Assembly: GCA_018434645.1 (NCBI GenBank)
Contig: JAHDOX010000011.1
Location: 1 to 8,012 of the forward strand
Direction: 5' to 3'
Length of the DNA: 8,012 bases
Source of the DNA: Synergistales bacterium
Lineage (GTDB): Bacteria > Synergistota > Synergistia > Synergistales > Thermovirgaceae
Part shown: piece by piece, positions 1 to 5,031 of the stretch
Layout of the letters: each line of letters starts with the position of its first letter
Numbering within the stretch: position 1 is the first letter of the stretch
Translations under genes and position numbers: made by a program
The notes under the pieces: generated by a model
The model's input: the letters and a program-made list of their open reading frames with translations, nothing else
Told to the model about the DNA's origin: nothing
The model's database searches: none

Positions 1-98
1 CCAAATAAAAGTCAATCGCTAAATATTATTAGGCACTACAAAGGGCATTTCTTGCAACCCACTCAAGACACTTAAGTCATAGCAAGGGTTTATCTTCT

Positions 99-172
99 AT
101 GGTATCTTCCATATGGGGGAAAAGTGCGGAAGTCAGGAATTGGCAGAGGAAATGGGAGTAGATCTTGAATAA
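99..172 (+). CDS. 24-codon ORF overlapping the toxin start; possible antitoxin remnant
   Basis: An ATG at 99 opens a 24-codon frame ending in TAA at 170-172, overlapping the toxin start by 8 nt as antitoxin genes often overlap their toxin partners. A weak purine tract (AAGGG, 84-88) lies 10 nt upstream. The encoded peptide ends ELAEEMGVDLE and has no recognisable DNA-binding domain. The frame stays open back only to a TAG at 30-32, so even the longest version has about 46 codons, far short of usual antitoxins (roughly 70-90 residues). It could be the decayed tail of an antitoxin gene, a leader peptide that couples translation to the toxin, or chance. Nothing but position and overlap supports it. 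Confidence 0.25.
154..158 (+). promoter_or_regulatory. Ribosome binding site deciding the TTG start of the toxin
   Basis: GGGAG lies 6 nt before the TTG at 165. The toxin frame is closed by a TAG at 159-161 and has no ATG or GTG before the conserved N-terminal strand, so this site supports the unusual TTG start. Confidence 0.55.
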
Positions 173-470
173 GGAGAAAAATGATCAATACCAAATAAGG
201 TTTACCACCGGGGCCGCAAAGGATCTCAAAGCAAAGGCATGCAAGCCTTATGTGAAAGAGATCTTCAAAACGATTGGAACGCTGAAGAACAACCCACTCG
301 CGGGAGAATGTCTGGAAGGCTCTTTACTGAAAGTTCGCTCTCTTCATGTTTCTCTTAAAGGAAGCGGTCAATGGAGAGTAGCCTACCTTGCCATGATAGA
401 TGAAGGAACCTGTCTTGTTATAGCCATCGGCCCCAGAGAAAATTTCTACAAAAAAGAAAATACACGATAG
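165..470 (+). CDS. RelE/ParE superfamily toxin (type II toxin-antitoxin), apparently orphan
   Basis: The protein has 101 residues, the usual size for RelE/ParE toxins. These are small basic proteins, most of which cleave mRNA on the ribosome (RelE type), while ParE types poison gyrase. Family signs are the N-terminal strand (YQIRFTTGAAKDL, about residues 9-21), a helical hairpin, the L..NPLAGE.LEG segment (about 40-53), a core strand with GQWRVAYLA (about 68-76), and a C-terminal IGPRENFYK that resembles the family's ..HRENVYK ending. The basic and aromatic residues there are consistent with RelE-like RNase activity, but I cannot assign the target. The start is TTG with a good Shine-Dalgarno site. 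No full-length antitoxin is visible on either side: upstream there is only a 24-codon overlapping ORF, and downstream the malY-like gene begins convergently after about 120 nt. The gene is AT-richer than its neighbours, which suggests transfer. It may be a decayed module or may depend on an antitoxin encoded elsewhere. Confidence 0.8.
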   Translation: MNKEKNDQYQIRFTTGAAKDLKAKACKPYVKEIFKTIGTLKNNPLAGECLEGSLLKVRSLHVSLKGSGQWRVAYLAMIDEGTCLVIAIGPRENFYKKENTR

Positions 471-537
471 AAGGCAATCAAAGCAAAACTGGAGAAAAAC
501 AAAAACAGCACCAGATAGCCCGAAAACTCCGGAAACG

Positions 538-575
538 GTCTCGTCTGCATTTGTAGAGACACATCCTCTTTTTTT
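538..575. terminator. Weak candidate terminator between convergent genes
   Basis: GTCTC at 538-542 is complementary to GAGAC at 556-560 with a 13-nt loop. An alternative inner hairpin pairs 544-548 with 553-557. A run of seven T follows at 569-575, but 8 nt after the stem, so this is not a canonical intrinsic terminator for the plus-strand toxin. It sits in the only gap between the convergent toxin and malY-like genes, where termination is expected. No better candidate is visible in 471-589. Confidence 0.25.
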
Positions 576-589
576 ACGTCCCCTGCGTC

Positions 590-1783
590 CTACTCTACCT
601 CGGGTCGGATGTCCGCGAAGGCTGAGCGTATCCGTCGGAGTCCGTCCTCAAGAAGCTCCGCGGGGCAGGCGACGTTGAGGCGCTGGAAGCCCTCCCCTTC
701 CTTGCCGAACCAGTGTCCGGGATCAAGGGCGACGCGCCCCTTTTGAAGGAGCCGTTCGGTGATTTTTTCCGAATCGAGTCCGCTTTTTCTGAAATCGAGC
801 CAGAGCAGGTAGGTACCCTCGGGACGGGTGAGGCCGACCCAGGGCATGGAGATCTGGAAAAAGGTGATGGCCTGCTCCAGGTTCTGTTCGACGTAGGCGA
901 GCATCTCCCGGCGCCAGGTATCCCCGTTTGTGTAGGCCGCTTTTGCCGCAACGAGGCCGAACACGTTGTGATGGGTCGCGGCCGTGGCCCGGTGGGATTT
1001 GCTGTAGGCGATCCGCAGGGCGTCGTCGGCGATGATGGTATAAGAGGTATTCAGACCGGGGATGTTGAAGGTCTTGCTTGGGCTGACGCAGGTTATCCAC
1101 AGGCTTGTTTCCTTCGCCCTGGTGGCATAAGGTATGTGCCGGTTCCCCGAATGGACGAGGTCGGCGTGGATCTCGTCGGAGATGATGATGGTATCGGTCT
1201 TTTGGCTTATTTTTACCAGCTTGTCCAGCTCTCGCTCTGTCCAGACCCGGCCTACGGGGTTGTGCGGACTGCAAAGGAGCACCATTTTCACGGCTTTATC
1301 CCCGCAAGCCCGCTCAAGTTCTTCGAAGTCCATACTGTAATATCCCTTTTCTTCGATGAGCGGAACCTGCACGAGTACCCTTTCGTTGTCTTCCACGATC
1401 CTGAAAAAGGGCGGGTACACCGGAGGCATGATGATGACTTTTTCGCCGGGCCTTGTAAGGGCCCGGATCGCCATGCCGATGGCGGGCATCACGCCGGGGG
1501 CCGTAAATATCGAGCCGGGGTCGACGTTCCAGCCGTGGACCCGTTTCATCCATTCCGCCACCGCCTCGAAAAGGGAAAGCGGATCCGAGGCGTATCCGAA
1601 GACGCCGTGTTCCACCCGTTCGCGAAGGGCCTTTATGACTGGTTCCGGCGAGAGAAAATCCATATCGGCTACCCACATGGGGAGCGTGTCATCGGGGATG
1701 GAGCCGAATCGCTCTTTCATGCCGTCCCACTTCAGGCTGTCGGTGTTCCTGCGGTTTATGACCTTGTCGAAGGAAGATACCAT
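590..1783 (-). CDS. MalY/PatB family PLP-dependent C-S lyase or aminotransferase
   Basis: This is a 397-residue fold-type I PLP enzyme, close to the length of E. coli MalY and B. subtilis PatB (about 390). Family members cleave cystathionine or cysteine conjugates by beta-elimination (to thiol or sulfide, pyruvate and ammonia), and some act as aminotransferases. Visible features are the N-terminal MWVADMDF and HGVFGYA signatures, Y123 in PPVYPPFF, N175 in SPHNPVGR, D203 in SDEIHADL (contacts the pyridine nitrogen), the PLP lysine K237 in SPSKTFNIPGL, and the carboxylate-binding R368 in RLNVACP. It is cytoplasmic with no signal peptide. I chose ATG at 1783 because GAGGTGA ends 5 nt before it. 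A GTG at 1792 would add three residues but lies inside that Shine-Dalgarno site. It is the last gene of the minus-strand cluster, 75 nt after the DUF308-like gene, and may have its own weak promoter. MalY versus transaminase activity cannot be settled from sequence. Confidence 0.9.
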   Translation of the reverse strand: MVSSFDKVINRRNTDSLKWDGMKERFGSIPDDTLPMWVADMDFLSPEPVIKALRERVEHGVFGYASDPLSLFEAVAEWMKRVHGWNVDPGSIFTAPGVMPAIGMAIRALTRPGEKVIIMPPVYPPFFRIVEDNERVLVQVPLIEEKGYYSMDFEELERACGDKAVKMVLLCSPHNPVGRVWTERELDKLVKISQKTDTIIISDEIHADLVHSGNRHIPYATRAKETSLWITCVSPSKTFNIPGLNTSYTIIADDALRIAYSKSHRATAATHHNVFGLVAAKAAYTNGDTWRREMLAYVEQNLEQAITFFQISMPWVGLTRPEGTYLLWLDFRKSGLDSEKITERLLQKGRVALDPGHWFGKEGEGFQRLNVACPAELLEDGLRRIRSAFADIRPEVE

Positions 1784-1788
1784 TTGCG

Positions 1789-1795
1789 TCACCTC
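1789..1795 (-). promoter_or_regulatory. Ribosome binding site deciding the start of the MalY/PatB-like gene
   Basis: GAGGTGA on the minus strand ends 5 nt before the ATG at 1783. It overlaps the in-frame GTG at 1792, so that GTG is more likely part of the ribosome binding site than the start. Confidence 0.65.
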
Positions 1796-1812
1796 GTCGG
1801 GGATATCGGTGT

Positions 1813-1841
1813 TTTGTAAAAACGGACCGGATGCAAAGCAA
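1813..1841 (-). promoter_or_regulatory. Weak candidate promoter for the MalY/PatB-like gene
   Basis: In the 75-nt gap after the membrane protein gene, the minus strand reads TTGCTT (1836-1841), 17 nt, then TACAAA (1813-1818). The -10 box matches 4 of 6 consensus positions and the -35 only 3 of 6. The gap is wider than the others in this cluster, which allows separate transcription, but read-through from upstream is equally possible. Confidence 0.25.
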
Positions 1842-1858
1842 CCAGCCGGTTATTTCGC

Positions 1859-3100
1859 CTATTCTGCTTCAATGATATCAGACCGCAGCCTGTCGATCCT
1901 CATCAGAAGGCGCATGAGGTACAGGAGGACGCATCCGTTAACTGTGAGAATGACTCCCACTACCCAACCAGGGAGCAGGTTGGATACAATCATGGAAGCT
2001 CCAAAGAGTATGGAAACAAGGTTCATCACAAACTGGGTGACGGAAAGATGTACCAGCACGGTGGGCACGACGTCCAATTCTTTCATGCTTTTAACCGCCG
2101 ACAAGACGGTTTTTACGAGCCCTGTGGCACCGCCGGCGAGGTTCAGCAGACCGACAAGAAGGGTCAAAAAGGAGACAAGTACGTTAGGAACCACGCAGGA
2201 AACGATACCCAGGGCGGCGAAGACAAACCCCAAAAAGATTACAAGCCACGTGCGACGGAAGGGTCCGACGGGCGTGCCTCCGAAAGCCAGCATCTGGATG
2301 GAGAAAATAACCATCAGGAGGCCGAGCTGGGCGCTTCCCGAAAAAGGCAGCTTGCCGAAGCTTACGGGAATGAGAAGCACTCCGAGGATAAGCATAAAAA
2401 CACCGGTGATTAGAAGCGTGGCCTTGTCGGCCTCCAGGCCGAAATCGTCGTCAAGGGTCTTTACCGCCTGAGGGTAGATACGATAAATTTTCTGGAGCAA
2501 AAATGCGACTACAAAAATCGAAGCTCCGTATACCAGCACCGAAATCGCCGTCAACGACGCCGAAAACAGGCCCTGTTCCCACACGAGAAGCCCCACAAAC
2601 ATCGAAAACACGTAAACAGCCCCACAGGCGGGAGCAAGGTAAAGAAAGATTCCTCCATAGCCAAGCCAGGCCTGCAGCTTGTCCTTTGAAACAAGCATCT
2701 GCAGTAATTGCAGGAATCCGCCCAGGCAAAGACAGATAATGAGCAGCGCACTAGGAACGAGGGTAAATACGTCCGGAACGAAACATGCCACTATGCCCAC
2801 TGCGGCGATGGCGATCCCCGCAATCACTACCGCCTTTGACCTGCGCATGTCCCCCGCAGGTGTTCTGCCCAAGGACACCGTCTGGAGGCCGAACAAAAAC
2901 AGAAGCAGACCGTAGACGCCGTTTTCATAGTAGGGGATCAGGCCGGAGTACACAGGAAAAAGAAGAATCCCCGTAAGAGTCACTGCCATACCCGCTACAA
3001 GAAGAACCACCACGTCGAAGTAAAGGTCCGCCTCTTCGAAAAGGAATTCGGCCTTCTCCAAAAAGTGTTTCCACCTGGCTGCCGCGTCGGCCATTCTCAA
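1859..3100 (-). CDS. Internally duplicated DUF308/HdeD-like polytopic membrane protein
   Basis: The 413-residue integral membrane protein has about twelve hydrophobic segments in two halves, split by a polar linker (about residues 203-226, containing LDDDFGLEADK). The halves are tandem repeats at a constant offset of 196 residues: G-R-T-P-A-G-D-M-R-R at 78-87 matches G-G-T-P-V-G-P-F-R-R at 274-283, and VGIVACFVPDV at 101-111 matches LGIVSCVVPNV at 297-307. Short helices with GxxxG-like spacing resemble DUF308/HdeD family proteins; HdeD is linked to acid resistance in E. coli, but most members have no known function. A membrane role is certain, a transported substrate is not. TTG at 3100 overlaps the preceding SDR gene by 4 nt (TTGA), and an AAGGGG tract sits 8 nt before it. 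An ATG at 3094 is the alternative but lies 14 nt from that tract. Tight coupling to the SDR gene suggests a shared process. Confidence 0.7.
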   Translation of the reverse strand: MRMADAAARWKHFLEKAEFLFEEADLYFDVVVLLVAGMAVTLTGILLFPVYSGLIPYYENGVYGLLLFLFGLQTVSLGRTPAGDMRRSKAVVIAGIAIAAVGIVACFVPDVFTLVPSALLIICLCLGGFLQLLQMLVSKDKLQAWLGYGGIFLYLAPACGAVYVFSMFVGLLVWEQGLFSASLTAISVLVYGASIFVVAFLLQKIYRIYPQAVKTLDDDFGLEADKATLLITGVFMLILGVLLIPVSFGKLPFSGSAQLGLLMVIFSIQMLAFGGTPVGPFRRTWLVIFLGFVFAALGIVSCVVPNVLVSFLTLLVGLLNLAGGATGLVKTVLSAVKSMKELDVVPTVLVHLSVTQFVMNLVSILFGASMIVSNLLPGWVVGVILTVNGCVLLYLMRLLMRIDRLRSDIIEAE

Positions 3101-3912
3101 TAGTAGGTCCCCTTCGTACGGTAGTTTTCGCGCCTTTCGGCCGCAAGCTGCCTCGCCAACTTGTCGAATTCCTCCTTGCGTTCCCTGTACAAGGTGTAGA
3201 AGTCCCGTGCGCTTTGGGGCAATACGATAACGACGGATTTCTTCTCCATTTCCTGGAGGATATATAGAACCGCCTCGTCAACACCTATGGAGTCGGCCGG
3301 CGGCGTCATGTCGCCGAAGATAGGCGTTCTGACGTTGGCCGGACAAAAAACGCTGAACTGGAGACCTTCGACCTCTAGTTCGTACTGGAGGCTCTCGGTC
3401 ATGGAGATAACGGCAGCCTTGGTCGCCGCGTAAACGGCCTGGTACGGTACAGGAAGCAGGCCGGTAATGGAGCCGGCGTTGACGATATGGCCGAACCCCT
3501 GTTCCCTCATGATCGGGATGGCCGAGTATGTGCCGTATATAACGCCTTTAAGGTTGAGGTCGATGGCCTTGTCCCATATTTCGAAGGTGACCCGTTCCGT
3601 GGGAATGGTAACACCTACCCCGGCGATGTTGCATACGAAGTCGAGGTGCCCGGCATGATCGGCGGCGCTTTCGATAAGCCCGGCTACCTGCTCCCTCTTG
3701 GTGACGTCCGTCACTACGGGGAAAACCTTGCCCGGATATTTGCGCCCTAACCGTTCTGACTCGCGGCTGAGGTTTTCCTCGTTGAAGTCGCCCATAAAGA
3801 CAGCCTTGGCCTCACGCTTGAGAAACTGCTCTGTCATCTCAAGGGCTATACCCGACGCGGCTCCCGTAATCGCAGCTACCTTGTTCTCGTAGTATCCACT
3901 CATTGACCTCAT
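3097..3912 (-). CDS. Short-chain dehydrogenase/reductase (classical SDR)
   Basis: The 271-residue NAD(P)-dependent oxidoreductase has a Rossmann fold with all classical SDR landmarks: the cofactor loop T16-G17-A-A-S-G21-I22-A23, D42 at the end of the second strand (favours NAD(H)), D69 in TDV, N95 in NIAG, and the catalytic tetrad N120, S148, Y161 and K165 (YAATK). The third glycine of the TGxxxGIG loop is alanine, a mild departure. The C-terminal 70 residues are charged and poorly conserved, so the substrate is not evident; a hydroxy acid, ketone or alcohol is typical. The ATG at 3912 has GGGGAG 6 nt upstream; an ATG at 3903 is less well placed. It starts 16 nt after the decarboxylase-like gene and overlaps the membrane protein gene by 4 nt, so it is clearly co-transcribed. 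An attractive inference is that it reduces the product of the neighbouring decarboxylase-like enzyme or oxidises its substrate. Confidence 0.88.
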   Translation of the reverse strand: MRSMSGYYENKVAAITGAASGIALEMTEQFLKREAKAVFMGDFNEENLSRESERLGRKYPGKVFPVVTDVTKREQVAGLIESAADHAGHLDFVCNIAGVGVTIPTERVTFEIWDKAIDLNLKGVIYGTYSAIPIMREQGFGHIVNAGSITGLLPVPYQAVYAATKAAVISMTESLQYELEVEGLQFSVFCPANVRTPIFGDMTPPADSIGVDEAVLYILQEMEKKSVVIVLPQSARDFYTLYRERKEEFDKLARQLAAERRENYRTKGTYY

Positions 3913-3928
3913 CCCTTTCTCCCCACCC

Positions 3929-4729
3929 CTAGGACAGGACTCTCGAATCGCCCACGTTCAGCCTGGCGTACCCTTTGAGCATCATTGCATAGGAGTACTT
4001 CAAAACGGGCAGGTTCGCAAGGCAGGTTATCGCCCTGCACTGAAGAGGGTGTTCTTCTGCCGTAAGTTCCGTCCACTCAACGCATCCATCACCCTTCCAT
4101 GCCTTTGTAACCATCGATTCCTGTGGGTACAAGGTGGCCTGGCTTAAAGACGCGTCGCCCTTTCCAAGAGCCGGCAGGTATCTCCACCCGAAGTTGTTGG
4201 TAACTGCCTTTTCGTTCATTCTCGAGACGGCTTTTTCGTCGAGCTCCTCTTTCCGCCAGAAGTGCATTTTGATAAAGGTGCAGCATTCGTAACTCGCGGC
4301 TGTAAACCAGTGGTCCCCTACGTGACGCTCGGAAGCCACATCGGCGAACACCTTGGGCATGCCGTCTTCCTCACGGCCGCCAAGGATCGGACAGGCCTTG
4401 TTCTCCCAGATGACGAGAGGATAAACCCCCACGAGCCCCTCTTCGTTGCCCTCATAACGGACCGGTACCGAGACCTGTATGAGGCGATATTCACCGTTTG
4501 ACATCCACTCCACGTCCCGGAAGTTGACAAACTGGACAGTCACCGCGGGCTCCAAAAGCTCGAAGTCGCCGGGGATGTATTGCAACAGGGCATCTTCGTC
4601 CGTTTCAAACTGCACCTGTATGGCCGTCATGTCGCCGTGGGTCGTCCGCACCGGGAAGAAAGGGTGCCCTGAAAAATGCACGGGCATCTTGTAAACGTAA
4701 TTCTCCTCGAACCTGAATTTCCCTCTCAT
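3929..4729 (-). CDS. Acetoacetate decarboxylase-like (ADC superfamily) protein
   Basis: The 266-residue cytoplasmic protein matches the ADC superfamily in length and layout: an N-terminal TDEDALLQYIPGDFEL segment followed by EPAVTVQF, the strand VSVPVRYEG, then the signature LGGREEDGMPK ending in K126, which aligns with the Schiff-base lysine (K115) of the Clostridium acetobutylicum enzyme. The family decarboxylates acetoacetate to acetone, but relatives include aldolases and other Schiff-base enzymes. By remembered alignment, the second lysine of the PKK motif is valine here (PKV), and the positions of Arg29 and Glu76 are not conserved, so a different keto-acid substrate is likely. I chose ATG 4729 because GAGGGGG lies 8 nt before it; a TTG at 4816 would add 29 unrelated residues and lacks a ribosome site. 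It is first in its operon, behind a dyad-rich promoter region, with the SDR gene 16 nt downstream. Confidence 0.8.
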   Translation of the reverse strand: MRGKFRFEENYVYKMPVHFSGHPFFPVRTTHGDMTAIQVQFETDEDALLQYIPGDFELLEPAVTVQFVNFRDVEWMSNGEYRLIQVSVPVRYEGNEEGLVGVYPLVIWENKACPILGGREEDGMPKVFADVASERHVGDHWFTAASYECCTFIKMHFWRKEELDEKAVSRMNEKAVTNNFGWRYLPALGKGDASLSQATLYPQESMVTKAWKGDGCVEWTELTAEEHPLQCRAITCLANLPVLKYSYAMMLKGYARLNVGDSRVLS

Positions 4730-4737
4730 ACGCCAGG

Positions 4738-4744
4738 CCCCCTC
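4738..4744 (-). promoter_or_regulatory. Ribosome binding site for the ADC-like gene
   Basis: GAGGGGG on the minus strand lies 8 nt before the ATG at 4729. This decides between that ATG and the upstream TTG at 4816, which has no purine tract at a suitable distance. Confidence 0.65.
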
Positions 4745-4765
4745 GTATCTTTTGGTTTGCTGAAC

Positions 4766-4820
4766 CCCGGTTGTTGGAAAATAACCATCAGGACAAAACA
4801 AATCAGCTCCAACCAACGGG
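4766..4820 (-). promoter_or_regulatory. Imperfect long dyad in the leader of the ADC-like operon
   Basis: Two 13-nt arms, 4808-4820 and 4766-4778, are complementary at 11 of 13 positions around a 29-nt loop. They lie in the predicted untranslated leader between the promoter and the start at 4729. They would give the leader mRNA a long-range stem, ending about 20 nt before the Shine-Dalgarno site. No known riboswitch class is recognised and no T-run follows. It may be structural coincidence. Confidence 0.25.
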
Positions 4821-4837
4821 ACCGCAACACGGCAAAT

Positions 4838-4871
4838 GCATTCATTTGTTCCTTCGTGAACAAATGAATGT
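4838..4871. promoter_or_regulatory. Perfect inverted repeat at the predicted transcription start; likely operator or 5' hairpin
   Basis: The arms CATTCATTTGTT (4839-4850) and AACAAATGAATG (4859-4870) are perfect 12-bp complements. A further C-G pair (4851/4858) leaves a 6-nt loop, and a possible G-U pair (4838/4871) closes the outside. On the minus strand it begins at or just after the start predicted from the promoter at 4879-4907. This is a common place for a repressor operator; as RNA it would be a 5'-terminal hairpin. No T-run follows on the minus strand, so terminator use for the upstream glycerate kinase gene is less likely. Overlapping CATTTG/CAAATG words occur at 4833, 4843 and 4861. 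Confidence 0.6.
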
Positions 4872-4878
4872 TTAGAAT

Positions 4879-4907
4879 ATTTTGAGACTTAATCTCTTTT
4901 GCGTCAA
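4879..4907 (-). promoter_or_regulatory. Sigma70-like promoter of the ADC-SDR-DUF308 operon
   Basis: On the minus strand TTGACG (4902-4907, 5 of 6 to consensus) is followed by a 17-nt spacer and CAAAAT (4879-4884, 4 of 6). The start would fall near 4872, directly before the inverted repeat at 4838-4871, giving a leader of about 143 nt. The spacer carries a near-perfect dyad, GAGATTAAGTCTC (4884-4896, one mismatched pair), which could bind a regulator between the -35 and -10 boxes. No other region between 4730 and 5031 offers as good a match. Confidence 0.5.
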
Positions 4908-4978
4908 TATGGCGTTTTATTCTGGCAGGAGGGTAAATCGAAGAGTCACCGTGGTTTTGTTTCCGCTTTCAACTGGAA

Positions 4979-5002
4979 GAATCCACATTAATGTGTCGAT
5001 TC
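4979..5002. promoter_or_regulatory. Palindrome CACATTAATGTG with outer GATTC arms
   Basis: CACATTAATGTG (4984-4995) is a perfect 12-bp palindrome. It is flanked by GAATC (4979-4983) and GATTC (4998-5002), complementary with a 2-nt asymmetry, so the whole can form a 9-bp bulged stem. It lies about 30 nt past the stop of the glycerate kinase gene and about 77 nt upstream of the -35 box of the next operon. It could be an activator site or part of a weak terminator. The minus strand after it reads TTCC rather than a T-run, which argues against termination. Confidence 0.35.
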
Positions 5003-5031
5003 CCGCATGGCCCGGGCGCGGCTTCTTTTTT

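Noticed and set aside
713..1819. Long plus-strand ORF (368 codons) opposite the MalY/PatB-like gene
   Set aside because: It is the complement of a gene with complete PLP-enzyme motifs, shows no family resemblance, and such shadow frames are common in GC-rich DNA.
1840..1851. Short dyad AACC-AGCC-GGTT after the membrane protein gene as a terminator
   Set aside because: Only a 4-bp stem and no adjoining T-run on the minus strand.
1356..2471. 371-codon plus-strand ORF spanning the MalY/membrane-protein junction
   Set aside because: It crosses two well-supported minus-strand genes, is rich in Ser, Thr, Arg and Pro as expected of an antisense frame, and matches nothing recognisable.
4730..4816. 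TTG-initiated 29-residue N-terminal extension of the ADC-like protein
   Set aside because: It has no ribosome binding site and no family match, and it overlaps the leader dyad; the ATG at 4729 has a strong Shine-Dalgarno site and gives the usual family length.
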